Shown one piece after another: positions 54,090-63,680 of a DNA stretch of 64,000 nucleotides. The position numbers and the translations under genes are program-made. The first letter of the stretch is position 1. Each line of letters opens with the position of its first letter. Origin of the DNA: Marinobacter segnicrescens (GTDB lineage Bacteria; Pseudomonadota; Gammaproteobacteria; Pseudomonadales; Oleiphilaceae); NCBI RefSeq assembly GCF_900111555.1, contig NZ_FOHZ01000003.1:217597-281596 (forward strand). Direction: 5' to 3'. The notes beneath the pieces are model-generated. The model was not told the DNA's origin. It was given only the letters and a program-made list of their open reading frames with translations, and made no database searches.

Positions 54090-55169
54090 TTATTGATTTC
54101 CCGCCTCGATACGGGGTACTCGCTGGGTGACTCCGGTCAGAAGCTCATAGCTTATCGTACCGGCGCAGACGGCCACTTCGTCAACCGGGATGTTCTCCCC
54201 CCAGAGCTCCACAGTATCTCCCACGGCTGCCCCGGGAACGTCACTGAGGTCCACCGCCAGCATGTCCATGGACACCCGGCCGATCAACGGTACCCGTGTT
54301 CCACGGATCCACATCGGCGTTCCGTTTACTGCATGACGGGGGTAGCCATCGCCATAACCGATACACACCATACCCATCCGTGTGGGCCTGCAGGCCCGCC
54401 AGGTCTCGCCATACCCTACGGCATCACCTGGTGCCAGCTCCCTGGTGGCAATCAGGCGCGACTCCAGGGTCATGACGGCCCTCAGTCCCAGCGCCGGGCC
54501 GTGGCACCCAAGCATGGGCGAACCCCCGTAAAGCATGATACCCGGCCGGGTCCGATCGAAAAGCGCCTGCCCGCTCCTGAAATGGGCAGCGGAATTGGCG
54601 ACGCTTCGGGTAATAGCCCCCAACCCGGCGGTAGCCTGGTCAAAAACCTCTGTTTGCCGCGCAGTACTCTCACTGTGTTCATCATCCGCGCAGGCGAAGT
54701 GGGTCATGGCACCGGTAACGGCGACCCCGACTTGCGCCAGTCGGTCCCTGGTCGTCTCCAGATCGCCAGGCGCAAACCCCAGCCGATTCATTCCGGTATT
54801 TACCTTGAGCCAGATCTGCGGCCGCGCTTTACCACTCTCCAGCCAGGCCAGTTGCTGGGGGTCGTGGACCACGACGGTAAAGTTCTGCGCTTCACAAACA
54901 CCCAGGTCCCGGGCCTCATGAACACCCTGCAGGAGCAGAACAGGCTGTGTCAGGCCAGCCTCTCGCAAGGCGATGGCTTCTTCCAGGCAGGCGACCGCAT
55001 AGAGATCCGTCTCCGCAGCCAGTGCCCGGGCCACGCGCCCAATCCCGTGGCCATAGCCATCCGCCTTCACCACGGCGATGGTACGGGACGGGGCCGCGCG
55101 TTCCCGGGCAAGGCGGAAATTATGGCGCAGATTGTCCAGGTGTATGCGGGCAACGGTGGGGCGCGACAT
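54090..55169 (-). CDS. alr: Alanine racemase
   Basis: A 359-residue PLP enzyme supplying D-alanine for peptidoglycan. The PLP Lys is in IAVVKADGYGHGIGRVA, and the C-terminal beta domain holds MVCIGYGDGYPRH with the second catalytic Tyr. Its ATG overlaps the dnaB stop by one base (TGATG). The dnaB-alr order is the same as in pseudomonads. Confidence 0.95.
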   Translation of the reverse strand: MSRPTVARIHLDNLRHNFRLARERAAPSRTIAVVKADGYGHGIGRVARALAAETDLYAVACLEEAIALREAGLTQPVLLLQGVHEARDLGVCEAQNFTVVVHDPQQLAWLESGKARPQIWLKVNTGMNRLGFAPGDLETTRDRLAQVGVAVTGAMTHFACADDEHSESTARQTEVFDQATAGLGAITRSVANSAAHFRSGQALFDRTRPGIMLYGGSPMLGCHGPALGLRAVMTLESRLIATRELAPGDAVGYGETWRACRPTRMGMVCIGYGDGYPRHAVNGTPMWIRGTRVPLIGRVSMDMLAVDLSDVPGAAVGDTVELWGENIPVDEVAVCAGTISYELLTGVTQRVPRIEAGNQ

Positions 55170-56566
55170 CAGTAATCCCCACCGTAGTCGCCGTGGGCCA
55201 GGTCCTCGAACTTGGTGTACTTGCCAATAAATGCCAGGCGCACCGTGCCTATGGGACCATTACGCTGCTTGCCAATGATGATCTCGGCGATGCCCTTATC
55301 CTGGGTATCCTCGTTATAAACCTCATCCCGGTAGACAAACATGATGACATCGGCGTCCTGCTCAATGGCACCGGACTCACGCAGGTCCGAGTTCACCGGT
55401 CGTTTGTTGGGGCGCTGCTCCAGACTCCGGTTAAGCTGGGACAGGGCCACCACAGGGCAACTGAGCTCCTTGGCCAGACCCTTGAGTGAACGGGAGATCT
55501 CGGAAATTTCAGCGGTCCGGCCCTCGGTGTTACCGGGCACCCGCATCAACTGCAGGTAGTCCACCATGATCAGGCTGAGCTTGCCACCGTTTTCCCGGGC
55601 AATCCTGCGTGCCCGGGAACGCATCTCGGTGGGGCTGAGCCCCGGGGTGTCATCGATGTAGAGGGGTTTGTCCTTGAGCAAACTCACTGCCGAGGTAAGC
55701 CTGGGCCAGTCGTCTTCCTCCAGTTTGCCGCTGCGCATGCGGGTCTGGTCGATACGCCCCAATGACGAAAGCATACGCATGACGATCGAATCCGCGGGCA
55801 TCTCCATACTGAACACCAGGATAGGCTCACCGGAGGACAACAGGGCGTTTTCCACGATGTTCATGGCGAAGGTTGTCTTACCCATGGAAGGACGACCAGC
55901 CACGATAATCAGGTCCGCCGGCTGCATCCCCGAGGTCCATTCATCCAGGTCAGTGAAGCCGGTGGTCAGGCCGGTAACTTTCTCACCGGACTCGAACAGT
56001 TCCTCGATACGGGTCAGCGCCTGGGTAAGAATGGGATTTATGGCCTTCGGACCGGAGCCCTCCTTGGTGCGGGACTCGGCAATCCGGAAGACATTGCGCT
56101 CGGCTTCATCCAGCAGGTCCGAGCTGGTCCGCCCCTGGGGGTTGAAGGCCGAGTCCACGATACCACCAGAAACCTCAATCAACTGACGCAGAATCGAACG
56201 TTCTGCCACAATCTGCGCATAGGCCCGGATATTGGCCGCACTGGGCGTTTTCTCCGCCAGCTCTGCCAGGTAGGAGAGGCCGCCGGCGTCTTCAATATCC
56301 CCCGCTCGCTCCAGGTATTCTGCCAGGGTCACCACATCCAGCGGCTCACTTTCGGAAGCCAGCCTCTCCACGGCGGCGTAGATCAGCCGATGATCCTGGC
56401 GATAGAAATCCCCAGCGGTGATCACCTCGGAGACTTCATCAAAACGCCGGTTATCCAGCATCAGCCCCCCCAGTACGGCCTGTTCTGCTTCCACGGAATG
56501 GGGAGGAATTTTCACCCTGGAGGTTTCCAGATCACTGCTGGATGCCTTGAAACTGCTGGTGGCCAT
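55169..56566 (-). CDS. dnaB: Replicative DNA helicase DnaB
   Basis: A 465-residue hexameric helicase of the replisome. The N-terminal domain has PPHSVEAEQAVLGGLMLDNR, and the RecA-like domain has Walker A VAGRPSMGKTTFAMNI, LPIYIDDTPGLS-like PLYIDDTPGLSPTEMRSRAR and Walker B LIMVDYLQLM. No intein is present. A terminator-like hairpin separates it from rplI. Confidence 0.97.
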   Translation of the reverse strand: MATSSFKASSSDLETSRVKIPPHSVEAEQAVLGGLMLDNRRFDEVSEVITAGDFYRQDHRLIYAAVERLASESEPLDVVTLAEYLERAGDIEDAGGLSYLAELAEKTPSAANIRAYAQIVAERSILRQLIEVSGGIVDSAFNPQGRTSSDLLDEAERNVFRIAESRTKEGSGPKAINPILTQALTRIEELFESGEKVTGLTTGFTDLDEWTSGMQPADLIIVAGRPSMGKTTFAMNIVENALLSSGEPILVFSMEMPADSIVMRMLSSLGRIDQTRMRSGKLEEDDWPRLTSAVSLLKDKPLYIDDTPGLSPTEMRSRARRIARENGGKLSLIMVDYLQLMRVPGNTEGRTAEISEISRSLKGLAKELSCPVVALSQLNRSLEQRPNKRPVNSDLRESGAIEQDADVIMFVYRDEVYNEDTQDKGIAEIIIGKQRNGPIGTVRLAFIGKYTKFEDLAHGDYGGDY

Positions 56567-56657
56567 GGATTTTCTCGGATACCGGAATACGAATGGAATT
56601 GCCCTGGTCGGCCCTGATTAACGGAGCGACCTGACCCGTTCAAGGATACCAGAAACA

Positions 56658-56695
56658 CACAGGCCCGGAAGCTGCCAAGGCAGTCCGGGCCTGTG
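56658..56695 (-). terminator. Terminator-like hairpin between rplI and dnaB
   Basis: CACAGGCCCGGA and TCCGGGCCTGTG pair perfectly, with a second small stem CTGCC-AA-GGCAG inside. On the minus strand TGTTTCT follows. It should cut dnaB expression relative to the ribosomal genes. Confidence 0.75.
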
Positions 56696-56751
56696 GATTT
56701 GAGAAGCAGGCGAACAGGTCGCCGATTCTCACTTCATGACGAACGGGACAA

Positions 56752-57198
56752 TCAGTCGGCGACAACGGCCAGCTGAACGGTCACAGTTACGTCAGTGTGC
56801 AGCTGAAGCTCGATTTCGTACTCGCCGGTGACCCGGATCGGGCCTTCCGGCAGGCGAACTTCGCTCTTCTCGACTTCAGTACCGCCAGCAGTGATGGCGT
56901 CAGCGATGTCACGTACACCGATGGAGCCGAACAGCTTGCCCTCGTCACCAGCCTTGGAGCTGATGGTGAAGGACTGGCCTTCCAGCGCCTCGGCGCGGGA
57001 CTGTGCAGCAGCCAGCTTGTCGGCGGCAGCCTTTTCCAGCTCTGCGCGACGCTCTTCGAACGCCTTCAGGTTGTCTGCGGTCGCCGCTACAGCCTTGCCA
57101 TAAGGCAGCAGGAAGTTGCGGCCGTAACCGGACTTGACCTTGACCTTGTCACCCAGGGAACCCAGGTTTGCCACTTTTTCGAGCAGAATAACTTCCAT
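56752..57198 (-). CDS. rplI: Ribosomal protein L9
   Basis: A 148-residue 23S-rRNA-binding protein. The N-terminal domain [20 protein letters not shown] and [16 protein letters not shown] is exact for the family; a long central helix and a C-terminal domain ([15 protein letters not shown] [16 protein letters not shown]) follow. Length is standard. It is the fourth gene in the rpsF-rpsR-membrane protein-rplI run. Confidence 0.97.
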   Translation of the reverse strand: MEVILLEKVANLGSLGDKVKVKSGYGRNFLLPYGKAVAATADNLKAFEERRAELEKAAADKLAAAQSRAEALEGQSFTISSKAGDEGKLFGSIGVRDIADAITAGGTEVEKSEVRLPEGPIRVTGEYEIELQLHTDVTVTVQLAVVAD

Positions 57199-57218
57199 CT
57201 CGTTAACCTCTTCGTGCT

Positions 57219-58085
57219 TTATTCAGCCGGACCGGAGGGCTTTATACGGCCCCGGATATCCAGCCAGCTATCCACAATTGCCAACAGCATCAACAACAAA
57301 CTGATCGTAAAACCCTGAACCACAAGCAAGGCGTAGAATACCACGAGCCAAAGGTTACTGGCGTTCTTGCGACCGACCACGCCGTGTACCAGCGCGATGC
57401 CAGCCACCAGCAACGGCAGCCCTGCCACCCAACCCAGCAGTAACGGATTGATTCCGATTACCGGGGCCACCAGCAGCAACAGCACACACAGGGCTGATAC
57501 GCCGCGGGACAAGCGGAAAGCGTGGAACTCACGCCGAAATCCGCCCGGGTTGTACAGCACCGCCTGCCAGTACCTGGACAGCATCGCCACGGCGACGGCC
57601 ATACCCAGGTATGTACCTGGCATCAGGCCTTCCACCATGCTGCGCATGGCTTTCTCAAGGTCGCTCCCCAGCTGCTGCGACATGTCCGGATACGCCCATT
57701 GATAGAGACTCATGAACGCTTCGGTCACTTCCTGCAGCATGCCGGAAAACAACACCGGCAACGCCAGGCCGATGACCAGCCCGAGGCCGGAGCCTGCGAG
57801 CAGGCTCTTTTCCCAGGACACGGTACTGCGAAGTACCGCCGTCATCAGGAATACCAGTAACAGCACCGAAATTACCGTCGGCTCGTTACCTATCCAGGCC
57901 CAGCCAAGTGCTGGCAGCAGTGCCCAGAGGGCAATATTGAGCCCCTGGGCCACTCCAAGCCGTAGTATGACCAGGCCAACAACCGCTGCGCCGATCCATG
58001 ACAGATAGGGTATGGCGGTTGCAAGGGCGGCGACGCCGCCCGCTTGCAGGGGACCGCGCATTACATACTGTGCCAGTGCACGCAT
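57219..58085 (-). CDS. Integral membrane protein of the rpsR-rplI gap (DUF2232-like)
   Basis: A 288-residue protein with about eight hydrophobic spans, for example [34 protein letters not shown] and [21 protein letters not shown] protein of this kind occupies the same position in pseudomonads. It resembles DUF2232/YybS membrane proteins. No function is known. It is 21 bases after rpsR and 20 bases before rplI, so it is co-transcribed with ribosomal genes. Confidence 0.75.
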   Translation of the reverse strand: MRALAQYVMRGPLQAGGVAALATAIPYLSWIGAAVVGLVILRLGVAQGLNIALWALLPALGWAWIGNEPTVISVLLLVFLMTAVLRSTVSWEKSLLAGSGLGLVIGLALPVLFSGMLQEVTEAFMSLYQWAYPDMSQQLGSDLEKAMRSMVEGLMPGTYLGMAVAVAMLSRYWQAVLYNPGGFRREFHAFRLSRGVSALCVLLLLVAPVIGINPLLLGWVAGLPLLVAGIALVHGVVGRKNASNLWLVVFYALLVVQGFTISLLLMLLAIVDSWLDIRGRIKPSGPAE

Positions 58086-58106
58086 GGTCCCGGGTCCTGT
58101 ACGATC

Positions 58107-58337
58107 TTAGTTGTCGTGGCTGTCCGAGTACGGCAGCAGGGCCAGGTAACGAGCACGCTTGATGGCGGTCGCCAGCTGACGCTGATAACGGGCCTTGGTG
58201 CCGGTGATACGGCTGGGCACGATCTTGCCGGTTTCTGTGATGTAACCTTTCAGGGTGTCCAGATCCTTGTAATCGATCTCTTTGACACCTTCTGCCGTGA
58301 AGCGGCAGAACTTACGACGTCTGAAAAAACGAGCCAT
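58107..58337 (-). CDS. rpsR: Ribosomal protein S18
   Basis: A 76-residue 30S protein that binds next to S6. [18 protein letters not shown] and [20 protein letters not shown] are exact family features. The start at 58337 has GAGGAG upstream; an earlier ATG five codons up lacks spacing. A single Cys (FCRF) is kept, so this is the zinc-independent or one-Cys type. Confidence 0.97.
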   Translation of the reverse strand: MARFFRRRKFCRFTAEGVKEIDYKDLDTLKGYITETGKIVPSRITGTKARYQRQLATAIKRARYLALLPYSDSHDN

Positions 58338-58367
58338 TGATAAACTCCTCAACTCCGGATGGGGTGA

Positions 58368-58778
58368 TTACTCTTCTTCGTCCTGGGACTTTTCCTGACG
58401 GCGCTCACTGCTCTCAGTGTTGCGACGCGGACGGTCGTCGGAACGACGATCTTCCCGGGACTCAGCTGCCTTCATCGGAGACATGTCAGTGTCCGGACCA
58501 TCACGACGGATCACCAGGTCACGGATGATCGCATCGTTGAAACGGAAGTTGTGAGCCAGCTCGTCCAGTGCGGCCTGTGAACATTCAACGTTCATCAGGA
58601 CGTAGTGAGCCTTGTGGATCTTGTTGATCGGGTAAGCCAGGTGACGACGCCCCCAATCCTCAAGACGGTGAATCTTGCCGCCATCATCAGTGATGAGGCC
58701 GGTGTAACGCTCGATCATGGCGGGCACCTGCTCGCTCTGATCGGGATGCACCATGAATACGATTTCGTAGTGACGCAT
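58368..58778 (-). CDS. rpsF: Ribosomal protein S6
   Basis: A 136-residue 30S protein. It opens [20 protein letters not shown], with the conserved [17 protein letters not shown]. The C-terminal tail after about residue 100 is long, charged and ends in QDEEE. RimK extends the S6 C-terminus with glutamates in other bacteria, and rimK is also in this window. The operon rpsF-rpsR continues downstream. Confidence 0.97.
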   Translation of the reverse strand: MRHYEIVFMVHPDQSEQVPAMIERYTGLITDDGGKIHRLEDWGRRHLAYPINKIHKAHYVLMNVECSQAALDELAHNFRFNDAIIRDLVIRRDGPDTDMSPMKAAESREDRRSDDRPRRNTESSERRQEKSQDEEE

Positions 58779-58911
58779 GTTTTCTCCCTACGGTTTGAAC
58801 AGCCTCCAGCAGGTGTATCCGCTCTGCAGGAAGCAAGGAGTTGGCAGCATGGAAGCTGCCGCTTTCCGGGAATTGCCATGAAAATCCGGAAGATACTCCG
58901 GTTTTCAGACA

Positions 58912-58940
58912 ATAAAACCCCGCCCCTTCAAAAAGGGGTG
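58912..58940 (-). terminator. Terminator of rlmB
   Basis: On the minus strand CACCCCTTTTTGAAGGGG forms a short stem, followed by CGGGGTTTTATT. It lies about 35 bases after the rlmB stop and upstream of rpsF. Confidence 0.6.
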
Positions 58941-58974
58941 ACGCATTTTATGCCCATGGAGGATTCGTTGCAAG

Positions 58975-59718
58975 CTATCCGGCGCTTTGACGCTGGCGCA
59001 CGGCCTCGTAGAGACAGACTCCCGTCGCGACCGAGACATTGAGGCTGTCCACCAACCCATGCATGGGAATCTGGATCAGGTGATCACAATGCTCACGGGT
59101 CAATCGCCGCATACCCTTGCCTTCCGCTCCCATCACCAGCCCGACCGGACCCTTGAAGTCCGCCTGGTACAGGGTCGCCTCTGCCTCACCGGCAGTACCG
59201 ATCAGCCAGACGCCCTGCTCCTGCAGCGTGCGCAGGCAGCGAGCCAGGTTAGTGACCCGAACGAAAGGTACCGTCTCGGCAGCGCCACAAGCCACCTTTC
59301 GGGCAGTCGGGTTCAGCGTGGCCGACTTGTCTTTCGGTACAATAACGGCTGCAACACCGGCCGCATCAGCGGTGCGCATGCAGGCGCCAAGGTTATGGGG
59401 GTCGGTCACACCGTCCAGCACCAGCAGCAGTGGCGGCTCGGACCGGCCGGCCAGCATCCGGTACAGGTCGTCCTCGGTCCACTCCCGGCTCTCGCTGACC
59501 TGGGCCACAACGCCCTGATGGGCGCCGGATACACGGGCATCGAGTTCCTTACGATGCACTACCTGCCACTGAACGCCAAGCTGATCGAGCCCTTCGGTAA
59601 TCTGCCTGACCCGGCGATCCTGCCGGCCCTGCTGGATCCAGACCTGCTGCAATCGCTCCGGCTCTTTCTTCAGAACCGCGTCAACGGCATGCCAGCCAAA
59701 TACGAATTCTTCCGACAC
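58975..59718 (-). CDS. rlmB: 23S rRNA (guanosine-2'-O-)-methyltransferase RlmB
   Basis: A 247-residue SPOUT methyltransferase acting on G2251 of 23S rRNA. The N-terminal substrate domain begins [20 protein letters not shown]. The knot has [37 protein letters not shown] and [19 protein letters not shown]. It follows rnr by 18 bases, the usual pair. Confidence 0.95.
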   Translation of the reverse strand: MSEEFVFGWHAVDAVLKKEPERLQQVWIQQGRQDRRVRQITEGLDQLGVQWQVVHRKELDARVSGAHQGVVAQVSESREWTEDDLYRMLAGRSEPPLLLVLDGVTDPHNLGACMRTADAAGVAAVIVPKDKSATLNPTARKVACGAAETVPFVRVTNLARCLRTLQEQGVWLIGTAGEAEATLYQADFKGPVGLVMGAEGKGMRRLTREHCDHLIQIPMHGLVDSLNVSVATGVCLYEAVRQRQSAG

Positions 59719-59736
59719 TGCTTTGTCCCTTTCCGT

Positions 59737-62247
59737 TTAGCGGCTGGCGCCGGTTTTCTTGCGACCACTGCTCCTGCGGCCTGAGCCCTTGCCAGAGGCC
59801 GGCTTGCGATCCCCCTGCTTGCCAGAGGATTTACTGGAAGCCTCCCTGGCCGCTTCGGCTGACAACTGGTCCTTCGCGGAAGGCTTACGTGAACGGGAGC
59901 GGCCCTTGCTGCCCTTACCGCCCTTGCCTTCCCGGGACTGCTGCTCCGCAGACTTGCCCTTCGGCGCCCCCGGAGCCCCCTTCCCTGATGACTTGCGGGC
60001 ACCGGAACGGCGGCTTGGCTCGCTGACCAGCTCCAGGTCAATCTTGCGGTCGTCCAGGTCCACCCGCACGACCTGTACGCGCACCTCATCCCCAAGATGG
60101 AAGCTGGTCGCCGTGCGCTCGCCCACCAGGCGGTGCTTGGCGGCATCGTGGTGATAGTAGTCCCCACCAAGGGTGGAGATATGCACCAGGCCCTCTATGT
60201 AGATGCCGTCCAGCTCGACAAAGAAGCCGAAAGGCACCACCGCCGCGATAACACCATCGTAGGTCTCACCCACATGCTCGCGGAGGAACTCGCACTTGAG
60301 CCAGGCCATCACATCCCGGGTGGCATCATCTGCCCGGCGCTCGGTCATGGAGCAGTGCTCGCCCAACTGGACCATTCTGGCCTGGTCGTAGGGATACTCC
60401 GCCAGCTCCGAATCACGCTTCGGCGGGTGTTCCACGTCCTTGGCCGGCTCCTCGCGATGCACGATAGACTTGATGGCCCGGTGCACGATCAGATCCGGGT
60501 ACCGGCGAATGGGTGAGGTAAAGTGGGTATAGCTGGTGTAACCCAGCCCGAAGTGGCCACTCTCATCGGGGCTGTACACTGCCTGGCTCAGGGACCGCAA
60601 CATCACCATCTGGATCACATGGGCATCAGGCCGGTCCTGGATACTGCTGAGCAGCTCCTGGTAGTCGGACGATGAAGGCTTGTCGCCACCACCAAGCTGC
60701 AGACCCAATTCACCCAGGAACAGCCGTACGGCCTGCAATCGCTCCTCGGAAGGGCCATCGTGTACCCGGTACAGGGCCGGCACCCGGTATTTCTTCAGGA
60801 AGCGAGCCGTCGCCACGTTGGCACAGAGCATGCACTCCTCAACGATCTTGTGGGCATCGTTGCGCTGCACCGGGACGATTTCCTCGATCTTGCGATGGGC
60901 GTCGAAGATTACCCGGGTTTCGGTGGTTTCAAAGTCGATCGCGCCACGCTCGGTGCGAGCTTCCCGAAGCACCTTGTAAAGGCCATACAGGTCGTGCAAC
61001 TGGGGCAGGATATCGGAATAGAGCTGGCACAGACTGATGCCGGTTTCCGTATCCGGGTGCTCCAGCATCTGACTGACCTTGGTGTAGGTCAGGCGCGCGT
61101 GGCTGTGCATCACCGCCTGGTAGAACCTGTAGCCGCTGATACGGCCCGAAGCGCTGACGGTCACGTCTGCCACCATGCAGAGACGATCAACCCCCGGGTT
61201 CAGAGAGCAGAGCCCGTTGGAGAGCTTCTCCGGCAGCATGGGCACCACATGGTCCGGGAAGTACACCGAGTTCCCCCGGTTGATGGCCTCCTCGTCGAGG
61301 GGCGAACCCGGCCTCACGTAATGAGACACGTCCGCAATGGCCACCAGCAAGCGGTAGCCGCCCCGCGGGCGCGGCTCACAATAGAGTGCATCGTCAAAAT
61401 CCCGGGCGTCTTCACCGTCAATCGTCACCAGCGGCAGGTGCCGGATATCCACCCGGTTCTGCTTGTCTTCCTGCTTTACTTCTTCCGGTATGGCAGCCGT
61501 TTGGCGACCAACTTCCGGTGGCCAGGCATGGGGAATATCGTAGGAGCGTATAGCCACGTCAATTTCCATACCCGGCGCCATATGCTCGCCGAGTACTTCC
61601 ACCACCCGGCCGGTAGGCTTGGTGCGCTGGGTGGGCTGACGCAGGATGTCCACCACCACGTACTGGCCGTGACGGGCCTTGCCGCAATCTTCCTCGGCAA
61701 TCATGATCTCATTATTGATGCGCGGGTTCTCTGGCACCACGAAGGAGATGCCGCTTTCCCGGAACAGCCTGCCCACCGTCTGGGTCGTGCGATGTTCCAG
61801 TACCTCGACAATCTTGCCTTCACGACGACCACGGTCATCGACGCTGTCCACCCGGGCCGCTACCCGGTCGCCATGGAATACCTGACGCATCTGGCGCGCA
61901 CTCAGAAACAGGTCCGAGCCGCCGTCATCCGGCATCAGGAAGCCAAAGCCATCCTTGTGACCGGATACACGACCGGTCACAAGGTCTGCTTCATCAATAG
62001 GCAGGTAACGGCCCTTGCGGTTACAGATCAGCTGACCATCACGGCACATGGCGATCAGGCGGCGACGCAGGGCCTCAATACCCTCCTCGCTGGTCTGGCC
62101 AAGCTCCTCGCAGAGGGTCTCGTGGGTTGCAGGGGCTCCCCGCTGGCGCAGGTGGTCGAGGATGAACTCCCGACTCTGTATGGGGTTGTCGTACTTCTGT
62201 GCTTCGCGATCCGCGTGGGGATCACGCGGTTCTTTTCTTGAAACCAT
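59737..62247 (-). CDS. rnr: Ribonuclease R
   Basis: An 836-residue 3'-5' exoribonuclease that degrades structured RNA. In order: N-terminal helix-turn-helix (SREFILDHLRQRGAPATHET), cold-shock domains (VTGRVSGHKDGFGFLMPDDG), RNB domain with TIDGEDARDFDDALYCE acidic catalytic cluster, S1 domain (YDGVIAAVVPFGFFVELDGI) and a Lys/Ser/Gly-rich tail of about 110 residues. The start at 62247 (MVSRKEPRDP) is behind AAGAGAG; an earlier Met 19 codons up overlaps an unstructured leader. An inverted repeat lies 58-137 bases upstream. Confidence 0.96.
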   Translation of the reverse strand: MVSRKEPRDPHADREAQKYDNPIQSREFILDHLRQRGAPATHETLCEELGQTSEEGIEALRRRLIAMCRDGQLICNRKGRYLPIDEADLVTGRVSGHKDGFGFLMPDDGGSDLFLSARQMRQVFHGDRVAARVDSVDDRGRREGKIVEVLEHRTTQTVGRLFRESGISFVVPENPRINNEIMIAEEDCGKARHGQYVVVDILRQPTQRTKPTGRVVEVLGEHMAPGMEIDVAIRSYDIPHAWPPEVGRQTAAIPEEVKQEDKQNRVDIRHLPLVTIDGEDARDFDDALYCEPRPRGGYRLLVAIADVSHYVRPGSPLDEEAINRGNSVYFPDHVVPMLPEKLSNGLCSLNPGVDRLCMVADVTVSASGRISGYRFYQAVMHSHARLTYTKVSQMLEHPDTETGISLCQLYSDILPQLHDLYGLYKVLREARTERGAIDFETTETRVIFDAHRKIEEIVPVQRNDAHKIVEECMLCANVATARFLKKYRVPALYRVHDGPSEERLQAVRLFLGELGLQLGGGDKPSSSDYQELLSSIQDRPDAHVIQMVMLRSLSQAVYSPDESGHFGLGYTSYTHFTSPIRRYPDLIVHRAIKSIVHREEPAKDVEHPPKRDSELAEYPYDQARMVQLGEHCSMTERRADDATRDVMAWLKCEFLREHVGETYDGVIAAVVPFGFFVELDGIYIEGLVHISTLGGDYYHHDAAKHRLVGERTATSFHLGDEVRVQVVRVDLDDRKIDLELVSEPSRRSGARKSSGKGAPGAPKGKSAEQQSREGKGGKGSKGRSRSRKPSAKDQLSAEAAREASSKSSGKQGDRKPASGKGSGRRSSGRKKTGASR

Positions 62248-62304
62248 CGTGTCTCTCTTATCTGGTTTGGACCGGCATACGCCGGCAACCAGCCCCGACC
62301 GCAC

Positions 62305-62384
62305 CCGTCTGACGTCCGGTTAATTCGACAGGGTTCTGAGCCCGTCGCGGACCAGAACCCTGTCGAATTACCCGGACCAGACGG
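62305..62384. repeat. Long inverted repeat upstream of rnr
   Basis: Arms 62305-62338 and 62353-62384 pair over about 32 bases with a 2-base bulge and one mismatch; the inner 18 (TAATTCGACAGGGTTCTG) are perfect. The loop is 14 bases. It lies in the probable 5' leader or promoter region of rnr. Apart from this and the tRNA-Leu promoter, the 405 bases between rnr and tRNA-Leu hold nothing recognised. Confidence 0.8.
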
Positions 62385-62529
62385 CGAATCAGCGCGCCGG
62401 GCTGGCATGAATGTATCGGGAGTATAACGCCCAGCACCCATCCCCACCTAACAAAGGCCAGAAATCGCACTTAAGGGATCATGCCTACGCGTGGTAAAAA
62501 AATTTCATGAATCCGGCCCAAAAAATGTT

Positions 62530-62558
62530 TGACAGCCCCAGAACGAATCATTAAAGTA
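62530..62558 (+). promoter_or_regulatory. Promoter of tRNA-Leu
   Basis: A perfect TTGACA at 62530-62535 is followed 16-17 bases later by TTAAAGT and then TACGCGCC, the same discriminator as at the tRNA-Met promoter. The tRNA starts about 90 bases downstream. Confidence 0.65.
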
Positions 62559-62652
62559 CGCGCCATCGGTTGAGGCGACACGCCGCAGCCAGCAACCAAA
62601 GGCTTGAATTCGAAACAGAATTCAGTAAGATAGCCAGAAGTTGTAGTCACCT

Positions 62653-62739
62653 GCCGAGGTGGTGAAATTGGTAGACACGCTAGCTTCAGGTGCTAGTGGG
62701 GGCAACCCCGTGGAGGTTCAAGTCCTCTCCTCGGCACCA
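62653..62739 (+). tRNA. tRNA-Leu (CAG anticodon)
   Basis: An 87-base class II tRNA: acceptor GCCGAGG pairing with CCTCGGC, D-loop AATTGGTAGAC, anticodon loop TTCAGGT reading CAG, long variable arm GGGGGCAACCCC, T-arm GAGGTTCAAGTCCTC and an encoded ACCA end. It resembles Escherichia coli tRNA-Leu(CAG). Immediately downstream the composition changes to AT-richer, accessory DNA. Confidence 0.96.
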
Positions 62740-62970
62740 TTTCCTTCCCTGGGAAATGGCAAGAACTGTCGTTTTACTCATAAGCATTCCGATCCGGAAA
62801 CTATATCCTTCTGTCGGCCTATCTGGTTGCTCCTGCCAAAGCCTAAGCGTCCTTGGCCTGAAACTGAAACCAATTATTAGTCAGCGCTTTACGGGAAAGC
62901 GCCCAGTCATGGAAACGTTATGCTTCCAGATTTCCCACTCAATTCGCGCAAATTGAGGAAGTAAATTGCT
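62740..62970. other. AT-richer gap downstream of tRNA-Leu
   Basis: This 231-base stretch has a small hairpin right after the tRNA (CCATTTCC and GGAAATGG) that may be its terminator. No gene, and no copy of the tRNA 3' end, is visible. The base composition is lower in GC than the preceding 60 kb, in line with an inserted island. Confidence 0.45.
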
Positions 62971-63675
62971 TCAGGACGCCATCGCGTCATTCGCCTCACC
63001 CCACAACGATGCAAGAACCTCTACGCGAATCCTCGACATTTCTGCCATTGAATGACGTTTCTGTAGATCTTCCGGAAGATGGCTAGTGACATTTTTCCAA
63101 GATGGCGCTTCCCCTTCTTCAATGGTTGCAAGAACAGCCGCTTGAATTGCCTCTCTCAACTGCTCGGAGCGCGTCAGGCTGAGCCCGTCCCGATAATCTT
63201 TGTAGAGATCTGAGACACGCCGAACCTTCATGCCGAATAGGGACTCAAGGTAACCGACGGAGACGCCGAGAGAGGACGCTATCTTCGATCTTGAATGTGG
63301 GATCATTTCTCCGTTCAGAATGGCATCCAGATAACGATTGATTTGTTCAATCGAATGCGCTCGCCTGAGCTGTTTAAGCGACGGCTCTTCTTTACCGAGA
63401 ACCTCCCCGTCAACGACTCGAAGCTCGCCTCGCGGGCAGGTCTTAATGTTCTTTCGGTTGGGACGGAGTCGCCGATGCTTACTTCGTTTTTGTGCCTCGA
63501 TTACTCCGATTCTACCTACAAGAATATCAGTCCATGGCAGTCCAAAATGCCCAAAGACTTTCTCCACGCTGGATATAGCCGGCTTGGTCTCTCCGCTTAA
63601 CCAGCGCTCCATGCAATGTCGATCAATTTTCAGGTAACGAGCTAAACGTGGTACGCCCTCATCGGAAAACAGCAA
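62971..63675 (-). pseudogene. TniQ/TnsD-like C-terminal fragment
   Basis: The 234-residue frame has two helix-turn-helix-like parts: VPRLARYLKIDRHCMERWLS with SSVEKVFGHFGLPWTDILVG, and RSKIASSLGVSVGYLESLFG. The end (LREAIQAAVLATIEEGEAPS, followed by KNVTSHLPED) recalls the C-terminal repeats of TniQ/TnsD transposition target proteins. The zinc-finger N-terminus of that family is missing. The frame opens only at a TTG at 63675 and is blocked by a stop at 63682-63684, next to the IS21-like end, so the 5' part was probably lost to the insertion. Codon use is AT-richer than the neighbours. The family call is by pattern and moderate. Confidence 0.45.
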
Positions 63676-63680
63676 AACCA

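Noticed and set aside
54000..55175. 391-residue plus-strand frame antisense to alr
   Set aside because: Shadow of alanine racemase; Pro/Arg-rich with no domains.
60760..62241. 493-residue plus-strand frame antisense to rnr
   Set aside because: Shadow of the RNase R gene; no family features and no start signal.
62659..62880. 73-residue frame beginning inside tRNA-Leu
   Set aside because: Its first third is the tRNA itself; a chance frame.
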